Of a stretch of DNA of 18,646 nucleotides, positions 6,797 through 15,508 are shown piece by piece. Source of the stretch: JACKNG01 sp040904625 (lineage in GTDB: Bacteria > Pseudomonadota > Gammaproteobacteria > Ga0077536); the NCBI GenBank assembly GCA_040904625.1, contig JBBDTC010000292.1, positions 1 to 18,646 on the forward strand, written 5' to 3'. The notes under the pieces are model-generated. The model had not been told where the DNA came from. It made no database searches and saw only the letters and a program-made list of their open reading frames with translations. Position 1 is the first letter of the stretch. Each line of letters begins with the position of its first letter. The position numbers and the translations under genes were made by a program.

Positions 6797-8900
6797 GGGG
6801 GTAGGTCTCGGTCGGCAGCGCGGCGAGCAGAATGACCACGCCTTCGGCGGGGATGGTCTGCATCCCTGCTATCGGCGTGCCGGCCTGACCGGCACTGTCC
6901 ACTACCAGGCGCCAGTCACCATGCGGCGCCGGCGGCAGCTCGAACTCGGCTTCTTGCGATGCGGCATTGAGGAGCACCAGTACCGCCGTCTCGTCGGTGT
7001 GGGTACGGCCGAGCAGAAAACCGAAGGCGCGATTGGCGGGGTCTTCCCAGTCGGCCGGCGTCATGGGCTCACCGTGACGAGCAATCCAGGCGATGTCGGG
7101 TTCTCCGAGTACCGTCGGCGAGCCATCGAACCAGGTCTCGCGATGCAAGGCCGGGTGCGCGATGCGCAAAGCGGCGAGCGCGGCGACGAAGGCAGTGAGT
7201 TCGCCGTCGGTGCTCGACCAGTCGATCCAGGTCAGGGGGCCGTCCTGGCAATAAGGGTTGTTGTTACCGACTTGGCTGCGGCCGATCTCATCACCGGCGG
7301 GCAGCATGGGCACCCCTTGGGAGACATACAGCGTCGCGAGCATGGCACGCATGAGGCGTCTGCGGCGCGCCAGCACGGCCGCATTGGTGGTCGGGCCCTC
7401 GACGCCGCAATTGGTGCTGCGATTGTCGTTGGTGCCGTCGGCGTTGCTCTGGCCGTTGGCCTCATTGTGTTTGTGCTCGTAGCTCACCAAATCGGCCAGG
7501 GTGAAGCCGTCGTGAGCGGTGATGAAGTTGACGCTCGCCTGCGGTCGCCGGCCGTCGTGGCGGAACAGGTCACTCGACGCGGCCAGGCGGCGCGCGAGTT
7601 GCCCAGTACTTGCCCCGCCGGTCAACCAGAAGTCACGCACGGTATCGCGATAACGGTCGTTCCATTCGGCGAACGGCGGGGGGAAATGACCCGTTTGCCA
7701 AGTCTGGATGTCCCATGGCTCGGCGATCAGCTTGACCCCGGCGAGCAAGGGGTCCTGACGCAGGCAATCGAGGACCGTCGCGTGGGCATCGAAACCGCTC
7801 GGACCACGTGCCAGCGCAGTGGCGAGATCGAATCGGAAACCATCGACATGCATGTCCTGCACCCAGTAGCGCAGCGAATCCATGACCAGTTGCAGCACGC
7901 GTGGATGGCGCAGGTCGAGGGTATTGCCGCAGCCGCTGAGATCGTCATAGTGGCGCGGATCGTCGGCACTCAGGCGGTAGTAGCTGGCGTTGTCGATGCC
8001 GCGAAAGGACAAGGTCGGCCCCAGTCCATCGCCTTCGGCGGTGTGGTTGTAGACGACGTCGAGGATCACCTCGATACCGGCGGCGTGCAGCGCCTTGACC
8101 ATGGCCCGGAACTCGACGATCGGATCGCCGCCGCCTGCATAGCGTGCTTCCGGCGCGAAGTAGGCAAGCGGATTGTAGCCCCAGTAATTCCTGCGGCCGG
8201 CGGCGGCGAGCATGCGTTCATCGACGAAAGCCTGGATCGGTAACAGTTCGACGGCACTGAAGCCGCCTGCTTGCAGACGCGCGATAGATGCCGGATGGGC
8301 GAGCCCCGCATAGGTTCCGCGCAGGCGTTCTGGTACCTTCGGGTTGAGCATGCTGTAGCCCTTGACGTGGGCTTCGCAGATCACCGTCTCGCTCCAGGGC
8401 GTGCGGGGGGGCTTGTCGCCGCCCCAGTCGAAAGCCGGATTGGCGACGCGCGCCCGGTACATGGCTGGCGCATTGTCGCGTCGGTCGATGACGAGGTCGC
8501 CACGGGCCTGTCCGGGACGGTAGCCGAGGTGGGCGTCCGTCCAACGGTAGCGGCCGGTCAGGGCACGTGCATAGGGATCCAGGAGCAGTTTGTGCGGGTT
8601 GTGGCGGTGGCCGCGTTCAGGTGCGTAGGGGCCGTGTACACGGTAGCCGTAGGCCTGTCCCGGCCGCGCATCAGGCAGGTAGGCGTGCCAGACATCGTGG
8701 GTACAGGCCGGCACGGCGATGCGTGCAAGCTCGCGCGCGCCGTCGCTGTCGAACAGACACAGATCGACCGCCTCGGCATGCGCGGCGAAGAGCGCGAAAT
8801 TGACCCCCGCCCCGTCGAAATTCGCCCCCAGCGGATGAGGGCGACCTGGCAGGACGCGCCAGTCGCCGCCGCCGGGATGGCTTTGCCGTGCTACGTTCAT
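6789..8900 (-). CDS. glgX: glycogen debranching enzyme GlgX (GH13, CBM48)
   Basis: A 703-residue isoamylase-type enzyme that cleaves alpha-1,6 branches of phosphorylase limit dextrin. An N-terminal CBM48-like domain (about 18-120, with GRPHPLGANFDGAGVNFALF) precedes the GH13 barrel. The four conserved regions are DVVYNHTAEG (281-290), GFRFD with nucleophile Asp358, LIAEPWD with acid/base Glu394, and ITAHDG with Asp464; SYEHKHNEANG and GDEIGRSQVGNNNPYCQD are typical of GlgX. I start at MNVARQ (8900), eight bases past the glgP stop; an open extension of 68 codons upstream lies inside glgP and has no family similarity. It overlaps malQ by eight bases at its 3' end. Confidence 0.95.
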   Translation of the reverse strand: MNVARQSHPGGGDWRVLPGRPHPLGANFDGAGVNFALFAAHAEAVDLCLFDSDGARELARIAVPACTHDVWHAYLPDARPGQAYGYRVHGPYAPERGHRHNPHKLLLDPYARALTGRYRWTDAHLGYRPGQARGDLVIDRRDNAPAMYRARVANPAFDWGGDKPPRTPWSETVICEAHVKGYSMLNPKVPERLRGTYAGLAHPASIARLQAGGFSAVELLPIQAFVDERMLAAAGRRNYWGYNPLAYFAPEARYAGGGDPIVEFRAMVKALHAAGIEVILDVVYNHTAEGDGLGPTLSFRGIDNASYYRLSADDPRHYDDLSGCGNTLDLRHPRVLQLVMDSLRYWVQDMHVDGFRFDLATALARGPSGFDAHATVLDCLRQDPLLAGVKLIAEPWDIQTWQTGHFPPPFAEWNDRYRDTVRDFWLTGGASTGQLARRLAASSDLFRHDGRRPQASVNFITAHDGFTLADLVSYEHKHNEANGQSNADGTNDNRSTNCGVEGPTTNAAVLARRRRLMRAMLATLYVSQGVPMLPAGDEIGRSQVGNNNPYCQDGPLTWIDWSSTDGELTAFVAALAALRIAHPALHRETWFDGSPTVLGEPDIAWIARHGEPMTPADWEDPANRAFGFLLGRTHTDETAVLVLLNAASQEAEFELPPAPHGDWRLVVDSAGQAGTPIAGMQTIPAEGVVILLAALPTETYPHG

Positions 8901-8907
8901 CGGCGCC

Positions 8908-11373
8908 TCACAGCGCGAGAGCGTGGACGTGCCAGGTCCCTTCCGCGTACTCGCGTATGGTGCGGTCGCTGGAAAAAGGTCCCATCGCGGCGACATTTCT
9001 GATTGCCGTGGCGATCCAGGCGTCTGGATCGGCGTAGTGGGCGTCGACGCGATCCTGGGTGCGCAGGTAATCGGCGTAATCGGCCAGCAGCAGATAGTAA
9101 TCACCGTGGTCGATCAGTGACTGGATGATGGGTTGGTAGCGGGTTGGTTCCTCGGACGAGAAATACCCGCCTCCGATCTGGTCGAGAACTTCGCCCAGGC
9201 GGGCATCGGCGGCCGCGAAGTCGCGCGGCCGGTAGCCTTGTGCACGCAGGTCGCGCACGCCTTCGGCTGACAAGCCGAACAGGAAGATGTCGTCGCTGCC
9301 GACGGCGTCGCGGATCTCGATGTTGGCGCCGTCCTCGGTGCCGATGGTGAGGGCGCCGTTCAAGGCGAGTTTCATGTTGCCGGTGCCGGAGGCTTCGGTG
9401 CCGGCCGTCGAAATCTGCTCTGAGAGATCGGCTCCGGGAATGATCATGCGTGCTACCGAGACGCTGTAATTGGGCACGAACACGACCTTGAGGCGGCCGG
9501 CGATGCGCGGGTCGTCGTTGATGGTCGCGGCGACGTCGTTGATGAGACGGATGACGAGTTTCGCCATGTAGTAGGCCGAGGCGGCCTTGCCGGCGAAGAC
9601 CACCGTGCGCGGCTGCCAGTCGTGTTCGGGGGCAGCGAGCATGCGGTTGTAGCGGGTAATGACCTGCAGCACGTTCAACAATTGGCGTTTGTATTCGTGG
9701 AAGCGCTTGATCTGGACGTCGAACAGGGCGTTCGGATCGACCTCGATGCCGGTGTGGCGTGCAATGAAGGTGGCCAATGCACGCTTGTTGGTCGCTTTGA
9801 CGGCGGCGAACGCGCTACGGAAGTTGGGATCGTCGGCCAGGGGGCGCAACGCCTCCAGGTGGCTCAACTCGCTGCGCCATGCAGGTCCGATACGGCTGTC
9901 GATGAGCTTGGACAGACCGGGGTTGGCGAGTGCCAGCCAGCGCCGTGGTGTGATGCCATTGGTGCGGTTGACGAATCGCCCGGGGAAGAGCTGGTGAAAG
10001 TCGGCGAAGATAGTCTCGCGCAGGAGTTCGGAATGGAGCTTGGAGACGCCGTTCACGGTATGGCTGGCCAAAACCGAGAGCGAGGCCATACGTACCCGGC
10101 GGTCGCCGTCTTCGTGGATCAGCGATAGCCGCCGCAGCAGCTCGGCGTCGGCATCGGCGTGGCGACGCACGTGATCGAGAAACAGTTTGTTGATGTCGAA
10201 AATGATTTTCATGTGGCGAGGCAGCACGCGTTCGAGCATCTCCACCGGCCAGGTTTCCAGTGCCTCGCTCATCAATGTGTGATTGGTGTAGGAGAATATC
10301 TGAATTGTCAGTTTCCAGGCCTGGGGCCACGGTACGCGGTGTTCATCGACGAGCAGGCGCATGAGTTCGGGGATGGCGATCGCCGGATGTGTGTCGTTGA
10401 GATGGATGGCGACCTTGTCAGCCAGCGCTTCGATGCTGTCGCGGGTCTCGAAATAGCGGTGCAGGAGATCCTGCAGCGAGGCACTGACGAAAAAGTACTC
10501 CTGGCGCAGCCGTAACTCACGGCCGTGCTCGGTGGAATCGTCCGGGTAGAGGACGCGGGAGACGTTCTCCGAATGGTTCTTGTCCTCGATGGCCGCGGTG
10601 TAGTTGCCCTGGTTGAATAGCGACAGATCGATCGCTTCGGTCGAGGTCGCCGACCACAGGCGCAAGGTATTGACGGCGCGATTGCCATAGCCGGGGACGA
10701 GATTGTCGTAAGCCATGGCGAGGACGTCGTCGGTGTCGACCCAGTGCGCGGCCTTGTCGTGGATCTCGACCCGCCCGCCGAAGCGAATGGTGTAGCAGAT
10801 CTCGGGCCGCGGGAATTCCCAAGGATTGCCGGCGACCAGCCAGTGATCGGGATATTCGACCTGGCAGCCATCGACGATGTGTTGCGCGAACATGCCATAT
10901 TCGTAGCGGATGCCATAACCGATACCGGGCAGCGCGAGTGTTGCCATGGAATCGAGGAAGCAGGCGGCGAGGCGGCCGAGGCCGCCGTTGCCGAGCGCCG
11001 GATCGTGTTCGAGTTCGGCAAGATCATCCAGGTCCTGACCGAGTGCGGCGACGGCGGTAGCACAAGGCTCATAGATATCGAGCGCAATCAGCGCATTGGT
11101 CAATGCGCGGCCGGGCAGGAACTCCATCGACAAGTAGTAGACACGCTTGGCATCCTCGCGGTATTGCGCACGGGTGGTATCCAGCCAGCGCTCGACCAGG
11201 CGATCGCGTACCGCCATGGCGATGGCGTGCAACCAGTCGCGCGGCAGGGCGGCCGCGGCATCCTTGCCGACGCTGTAGAGCAGGTGGTTGGCGATGGACT
11301 GGCGCAATGCGCCCTGGTCGCAGCCGGCCGGATCGGGGTGGAAGTTAGCAGAGCCTTCGAGCATGTTCATCAT
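8908..11373 (-). CDS. glgP: glycogen/starch/alpha-glucan phosphorylase (GT35)
   Basis: About 821 residues, the usual size for the family. It phosphorolyses terminal alpha-1,4 glucose units of glycogen to glucose 1-phosphate with pyridoxal phosphate. Visible blocks include RVYYLSMEFLPGRAL and DPALGNGGLGRLAACFLDS near the N terminus, AIHLNDTHPAIAIPELMRL in the middle, NRTNGITPRRWL, FDVQIKRFHEYKRQLLN and the PLP site EASGTGNMKLALNG, with Lys668 expected to bind the cofactor. The start is uncertain: ATG at 11391, 11373, 11370 and 11364 are all in frame. I chose 11373 because GAG lies seven bases before it; none has a strong Shine-Dalgarno. The frame stays open into glgA, but that part is a shadow. 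It follows glgA by about 90 bases and precedes glgX by seven. Confidence 0.94.
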   Translation of the reverse strand: MMNMLEGSANFHPDPAGCDQGALRQSIANHLLYSVGKDAAAALPRDWLHAIAMAVRDRLVERWLDTTRAQYREDAKRVYYLSMEFLPGRALTNALIALDIYEPCATAVAALGQDLDDLAELEHDPALGNGGLGRLAACFLDSMATLALPGIGYGIRYEYGMFAQHIVDGCQVEYPDHWLVAGNPWEFPRPEICYTIRFGGRVEIHDKAAHWVDTDDVLAMAYDNLVPGYGNRAVNTLRLWSATSTEAIDLSLFNQGNYTAAIEDKNHSENVSRVLYPDDSTEHGRELRLRQEYFFVSASLQDLLHRYFETRDSIEALADKVAIHLNDTHPAIAIPELMRLLVDEHRVPWPQAWKLTIQIFSYTNHTLMSEALETWPVEMLERVLPRHMKIIFDINKLFLDHVRRHADADAELLRRLSLIHEDGDRRVRMASLSVLASHTVNGVSKLHSELLRETIFADFHQLFPGRFVNRTNGITPRRWLALANPGLSKLIDSRIGPAWRSELSHLEALRPLADDPNFRSAFAAVKATNKRALATFIARHTGIEVDPNALFDVQIKRFHEYKRQLLNVLQVITRYNRMLAAPEHDWQPRTVVFAGKAASAYYMAKLVIRLINDVAATINDDPRIAGRLKVVFVPNYSVSVARMIIPGADLSEQISTAGTEASGTGNMKLALNGALTIGTEDGANIEIRDAVGSDDIFLFGLSAEGVRDLRAQGYRPRDFAAADARLGEVLDQIGGGYFSSEEPTRYQPIIQSLIDHGDYYLLLADYADYLRTQDRVDAHYADPDAWIATAIRNVAAMGPFSSDRTIREYAEGTWHVHALAL

Positions 11374-11465
11374 CACGATTCTCGTCGTCATCGTACAGGT
11401 GACCGGCGCCAAAGTGCGCGGGCGGTCCAATCTCGATACCCTCTGGTGCCGGGCAGCGCTGCCGC

Positions 11466-12908
11466 TCAGGCCTGCGGACGCAGCTCGCGGTACAGCGCGA
11501 TATAGCGCGCGGCGGGCCGGTTCCAGCTGAAATCGCGCCGCATCGCCGTGTCCTGCACGCGACGCCAGCCTGCCCGGTCGCGCCACAACGCGAACAGGCG
11601 GGCCAGGGCAGCAAGCAGGTCGTCGGCTTCGGCGGCGTCGAACACGAAGCCCGTCGCGCTGCCGTCGGCGAGGTTGGCCGGGCCGGCATCCTGAACCGTA
11701 TCGGCCAGCCCGCCGGTGCGCCGTACCAGCGGCAGGGCGCCGTAGAGCATCGCATACATCTGGGTCAATCCGCAGGGTTCGAAACGCGACGGCACAGCAA
11801 TGACGTCGGCCGCGGCGAAGATGCGATGCGCGAGCGCTTCGTCGTAACCGATATGCACCATAATGGAGCGCGGATGTGACTCAGCCGCCGCGCGCCAGGC
11901 GGCCTCTTCGCCCGCATCCCCGCTGCCGAGGAGGACGAGTCGGGTACCTTCGGCGAGTATCTGCGGCAGGCAGGCGCGCAGCAGATCGAGACCCTTCTGC
12001 GGTGTCAGTCGACTGACTACACCGAGCAGTGGGCCGCTGCCTGCGGACAGTCCGCAGGCCTTTTCGAGGGCTTCACGACAGCGCGTCTTGCCGTCGATGC
12101 GGTCGGCGTCGAAGCGGGCGGCGATATTCTCGTCCGTGCGCGGATTCCAGGCCTCGGTGTCCACGCCGTTCAGGATCCCGAGCACCGCGTCGGCGCGCGC
12201 GCGCAGTAAGCCATCGAGACCGAAGCCCGCGGCCGGGGTCTGGATTTCTGCGGCGAAACTCGGACTCACGGTGGTGATACGGTCGGCGTAGAAAAGGCCG
12301 GCTTTCATGAAATTGACCTGGCCGTGGAATTCCAAGCCGTGCACGGCGAAGAAATGTCCGGGCAGGCCGAGCGCGCTGAAGCGCGATCCGGGAAATTGCC
12401 CCTGGTAAGCGAGGTTGTGCACGGTGAACACCGTCGCCGGACCGTCGCCGCCGCGGGCACGCAGGTAGGCTGGGCAGAGCGCCGCATGCCAGTCATGGCA
12501 GTGCACGATATCAGGCCGCCAGCCGCCGATGCCGCCGTCGGCGAAACGGGCCGCGGCCCAGCCGAGCAGGGCGAAACGCTCGAGATTGTCCGGCCAATCG
12601 CGTCCGCTGGCGTCGACGTAGGGGTTGCCTGCGCGCGCGTAATAGCGCGGTGCATCGATGAGCCAGGTGGCCCGCCCGTCGAGGCGGCACGGCAACACGG
12701 TCACACTTGGCGCACCGAGCGCCGGACCGAGCGGGCAGGGCGGACCAATTTCAGTGGCGTGCGCCAGTAGTGCCGGGAAGGCGGGCAAGAGCAGGCGTAC
12801 GTCGGCGCCGGCAGCTTCGAGTGCCCGCGGCAAGGCGGCGTTGACGTCGGCGAGCCCGCCGGTCTTGAGCGCCGGGTGCACCTCGGTGCTGACATAGAGA
12901 ACGCGCAT
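11466..12908 (-). CDS. glgA: glycogen synthase, ADP-glucose dependent (GT5)
   Basis: This 480-residue enzyme transfers glucose from ADP-glucose to the non-reducing end of alpha-1,4-glucan. The N terminus carries the KTGGL motif at 15-19, followed by HCHDWHAAL (136-144) and TVHNLAYQGQFPG (162-174). The C-terminal domain has SRLTPQKG with Arg300 and Lys305, and RFEPCGLTQMYAM with Glu377; these numbers coincide with the ADP-glucose and catalytic residues known for E. coli GlgA. The start ATG is 31 bases after the glgC stop and lacks an obvious Shine-Dalgarno, which suggests reinitiation from glgC. The use of ADP-glucose agrees with glgC being directly upstream. Confidence 0.95.
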   Translation of the reverse strand: MRVLYVSTEVHPALKTGGLADVNAALPRALEAAGADVRLLLPAFPALLAHATEIGPPCPLGPALGAPSVTVLPCRLDGRATWLIDAPRYYARAGNPYVDASGRDWPDNLERFALLGWAAARFADGGIGGWRPDIVHCHDWHAALCPAYLRARGGDGPATVFTVHNLAYQGQFPGSRFSALGLPGHFFAVHGLEFHGQVNFMKAGLFYADRITTVSPSFAAEIQTPAAGFGLDGLLRARADAVLGILNGVDTEAWNPRTDENIAARFDADRIDGKTRCREALEKACGLSAGSGPLLGVVSRLTPQKGLDLLRACLPQILAEGTRLVLLGSGDAGEEAAWRAAAESHPRSIMVHIGYDEALAHRIFAAADVIAVPSRFEPCGLTQMYAMLYGALPLVRRTGGLADTVQDAGPANLADGSATGFVFDAAEADDLLAALARLFALWRDRAGWRRVQDTAMRRDFSWNRPAARYIALYRELRPQA

Positions 12909-12939
12909 GGACGTTGAGGTTGGTGGCGGAGTGCCGCGA

Positions 12940-14226
12940 TCAGCAGCCGTGGGCGATGACGCGGTCGATCATCTCCTGGGTCACGAGAGTGATGCCTTGT
13001 TCGCTGACATCGAAGCGTTGCCGATCGAGTGCGGCATCTTCGCCGATGACCATGCCTTCCGGGATGCATACGCCACGGTCGACCACGACCCGGCTGAGGC
13101 GCGCGTTGCGGCCGACATCGACCTCGGGAAGTAGTACGGCGCCGTCGATGCGGCAATAGGAATTCACCCGCACCTTGGAAAACAGGACCGAGCGCGAGAC
13201 ATGCGCACCGGACACGATGCAGCCGCCGGAGACGATGGAGTCGACCGCCATACCGCGCCGGGAATCCTGGTCGAAGATGAACTTGGCCGGCGGCAGTTGT
13301 TCCTGGTAGGTCCAAATCGGCCAATTCGGATCGTACATGTCGAGCGCCGGGGTGGGCATGGTCAAATCGATGTTGGCCGACCAGTAGGCATCCAGGGTGC
13401 CGACGTCGCGCCAGTACGGATCCGACTCCGCGCCACCCACCGGGTTCACGCACGACAGGTCGAAGGGGTGGGCACAGGCAACGCGCATGCGCACGGCGGC
13501 GGGAATGACGTCTTTTCCGAAATCGTGATCGGAATTCGGGTCGTTCAGGTCCTGCTCCAGCAGATCGAACAGGAAGCTCGTGTTGAACACATAGATGCCC
13601 ATGCTGGCCAGGGCCCGATCGGGCTTGCCGGGCATCGGCGGCGGGTCGGCCGGTTTTTCGACGAAGTCCAGGATCTGGTGGGAACGGTCGATCGCCATCA
13701 CGCCGAAGCCCGTGGCCTCTTCACGCGGCACCTCGATGCAGGCAACGGTGCACTGCGCGCCGCGCTCGACATGGAAACGCAGCATGCGGCCGTAGTCCAT
13801 TTTGTAGATGTGATCGCCGGCGAGAACGACGACGAATTCGGATTGATGGTCACGCACGATATCGATGTTCTGGTAGACCGCATCGGCCGTGCCGCGGTAC
13901 CAGGTTTCGTCGATAGTACGCTGCTGGGCCGGCAGGAGCTCGACGAACTCATTGGCCTCCCAGCGCAGAAAGCTCCAGCCGCGCTGCAGATGACGCAGCA
14001 GACTGTGCGACTTGTATTGAGTGACGACGCCGATACGGCGGATGCCGGAGTTGATGCAGTTGGACAGCGTGAAATCGACGATACGGAACTTCCCGCCGAA
14101 ATAGACTGCGGGTTTGGTGCGGCGCGAAGTCAAGTCCTTGAGCCGAGTGCCGCGCCCGCCGGCCAGCACCAGGGCGACGGCGCGGCGCGGCAAGGGCAGT
14201 CGAGTGAAGCTGTCGTGATTGTTCAC
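12940..14226 (-). CDS. glgC: glucose-1-phosphate adenylyltransferase (ADP-glucose pyrophosphorylase)
   Basis: A 428-residue enzyme making ADP-glucose from glucose 1-phosphate and ATP, the regulated first step of glycogen synthesis. The nucleotide-binding LAGGRGTRL lies at 21-29, the activator-site segment TKPAVYFGGKFRIVDF follows with Lys38 in the position of the fructose-bisphosphate-binding Lys of E. coli GlgC, then WYRGTADA (109-116), AGDHIYKMDY (136-145), FVEKP with glucose-1-phosphate-site Lys191, and a left-handed beta-helix domain at the C terminus (SIVSGGCIVSGAHVSRSVLFSKV). The start is GTG at 14226 with AGGA seven bases upstream. It is the first gene of the cluster, so the operon promoter should be in the 287-base gap shared with the stress-protein gene. 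Confidence 0.95.
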   Translation of the reverse strand: MNNHDSFTRLPLPRRAVALVLAGGRGTRLKDLTSRRTKPAVYFGGKFRIVDFTLSNCINSGIRRIGVVTQYKSHSLLRHLQRGWSFLRWEANEFVELLPAQQRTIDETWYRGTADAVYQNIDIVRDHQSEFVVVLAGDHIYKMDYGRMLRFHVERGAQCTVACIEVPREEATGFGVMAIDRSHQILDFVEKPADPPPMPGKPDRALASMGIYVFNTSFLFDLLEQDLNDPNSDHDFGKDVIPAAVRMRVACAHPFDLSCVNPVGGAESDPYWRDVGTLDAYWSANIDLTMPTPALDMYDPNWPIWTYQEQLPPAKFIFDQDSRRGMAVDSIVSGGCIVSGAHVSRSVLFSKVRVNSYCRIDGAVLLPEVDVGRNARLSRVVVDRGVCIPEGMVIGEDAALDRQRFDVSEQGITLVTQEMIDRVIAHGC

Positions 14227-14513
14227 GGGTGGTCCTGGGACATCGCGAAGTTTTTATCGATGGGCCTCATCCTCGCACTTTACGTTGTCTGGAGGTTCGG
14301 CGTCGACCCCGAGTGCGGCCAGGCGACAAGTGTTTGCCGATGCCAATCATCGCAATGCGCGTTGCAGTGGCTGCCGGACTGGCCATATGCTTGGCGCAAG
14401 GACATCACCTACTGCGTTCCTCGTTTCGTGCGGCGATTCTTTTACCGACGAGTACTCGGGCCCATAACCCGACGTCCGTGCTGCGATACGCGCCTGCCTG
14501 GAGACGTGCAAAC
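14227..14513. other. divergent intergenic region between glgC and the stress-protein gene
   Basis: This 287-base gap must hold the promoters of both the glycogen operon (minus) and the universal stress protein gene (plus). An open frame continuous with the stress protein spans it, but its product (basic, no motif) is unlike the USP family. I could not identify convincing -35/-10 pairs or an operator palindrome by eye. Confidence 0.5.
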
Positions 14514-15395
14514 GTGTACAAAGAAATCCTCATCCCCCTGGACGGTTCGAACGTCGCCGAACAAGTCCTCCCTTATGCGACCTTGCTCGCCGAGCGCTTG
14601 CATCTTCCTCTGCGCCTGCTGGCCTGTGTTGCCGGTGAGGCGCACGGTAGCGAGGCTTGGGCGAAGCGCTGCGACCTGGCGCGGGATTACCTCGATCAGA
14701 CGGCTGCCCCACTCGCCGACGCGGGTGTGCAGGTCGCAACCCTGGTCACCCAAGGTGACGATGCTGCGTCGCAGATCGCCGCAACCGTGGCGGAAGCTGA
14801 CGCCCCCTTGGTGCTCATGGCCACCCATGGCCGCGCCGGTGCGCGACGCTGGCTGCTCGGCAGTGTGACCGAGCGAGTGCTGCACACGATACACAAACCC
14901 TTGCTGGTGGTTCGTGCCGCAGAGGAGGAGGCCCCCACACCTGCGCGCCTGAGCACGATCGTCGTCCCTCTCGATGGTTCGTCTTTTGCCGAACAAGCCC
15001 TGCCGGAGGCTGTGCGCTTGGCCGAGGCGTTCGCGGCGTCCATCGTGCTCGTACGTGCCCTGGGCTCGGCAGTCGATTATTACCTGCATCCAGAGAGCTT
15101 CGGCGGAGCGGCTCGCGACCTGGCCGAGGAACTCGAGGGCCAAGCCGAGGACTACTTGAGCGAGGTCGCCGAACGCTTACGGGGCATGGGCGCGACCCGT
15201 GTAGACACGAAAGTGCTGCATGGGGACACCGCTGGCGTGCTCGTGGAGTTCATGGAACAGACCCCGGATCACCTGGTCATCATGACCTCTCATGGTCGCA
15301 CCGGTGTGAAGCGCTGGGCGCTCGGCAGCATCGCCACACGCGTGGTACGTCATGCTCCCGGAACGGTGCTGATCCTGCCGGCGATGGAAAAATAA
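14514..15395 (+). CDS. tandem universal stress protein (two UspA domains)
   Basis: A 293-residue cytoplasmic protein of two UspA-like domains in tandem, each about 140 residues. Domain one begins YKEILIPLDGSNVAEQ and ends with THGRAGARRWLLGS (104-117); domain two begins STIVVPLDGSSFAEQ and has TSHGRTGVKRWALGS (258-272). Both contain the G-9x-G-S part of the ATP-binding signature, so nucleotide binding is likely. I chose the GTG at 14514, which puts the first strand at the N terminus as in the family, with GGAG at 14500-14503 ten bases upstream. Such tandem USPs are commonly induced by starvation, oxygen change or oxidative stress; the divergent glycogen operon makes a shared starvation response plausible. 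Confidence 0.9.
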   Translation: MYKEILIPLDGSNVAEQVLPYATLLAERLHLPLRLLACVAGEAHGSEAWAKRCDLARDYLDQTAAPLADAGVQVATLVTQGDDAASQIAATVAEADAPLVLMATHGRAGARRWLLGSVTERVLHTIHKPLLVVRAAEEEAPTPARLSTIVVPLDGSSFAEQALPEAVRLAEAFAASIVLVRALGSAVDYYLHPESFGGAARDLAEELEGQAEDYLSEVAERLRGMGATRVDTKVLHGDTAGVLVEFMEQTPDHLVIMTSHGRTGVKRWALGSIATRVVRHAPGTVLILPAMEK

Positions 15396-15436
15396 GGGCG
15401 CTGGCAGAAATTTGCGGTACTTTCGGTGGGCCCTTA
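15393..15436 (+). terminator. possible 3' stem after the stress-protein gene (weak)
   Basis: TAAGGGC (15393-15399, containing the stop codon) is the exact reverse complement of GCCCTTA (15430-15436), separated by 30 bases. It could form a long-loop stem ending the usp transcript, but there is no following T run and the loop is large, so this is a weak call. Confidence 0.25.
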
Positions 15437-15481
15437 GCTCGGCTTCAAGCTGGTCGTCTGTCGAGTGGAATGCTAACGTTA

Positions 15482-15497
15482 CCCCGGTCCACCGGGG
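15482..15497 (+). promoter_or_regulatory. perfect hairpin sequestering the amidase ribosome-binding site
   Basis: CCCCGGT (15482-15488) pairs perfectly with ACCGGGG (15491-15497) across two bases. The right arm contains the GGGG of the GGGGAG Shine-Dalgarno (15494-15499) for the amidase ATG at 15509. The left arm is directly preceded by the 8-base palindrome TAACGTTA (15474-15481). The two-base loop is tight as RNA (one or two pairs would open), so it may instead be a protein site on DNA. Confidence 0.5.
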
Positions 15498-15508
15498 AGA
15501 ACAGATAG

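Noticed and set aside
6756..8243. Plus-strand open frame of 495 codons opposite glgX
   Set aside because: It lies within glgX, whose motifs are all intact on the other strand, and its product resembles nothing known.
14229..14513. N-terminal extension of the universal stress protein by 95 codons
   Set aside because: The USP fold starts right after the GTG at 14514, which has a Shine-Dalgarno; the extension has no motif and fills the divergent promoter region.
13201..14868. Long plus-strand open frame (555 codons) opposite glgC
   Set aside because: It is antisense to the conserved glgC sequence, has low-complexity His/Arg/Asp-rich content typical of GC-rich shadow frames, and no family motif.
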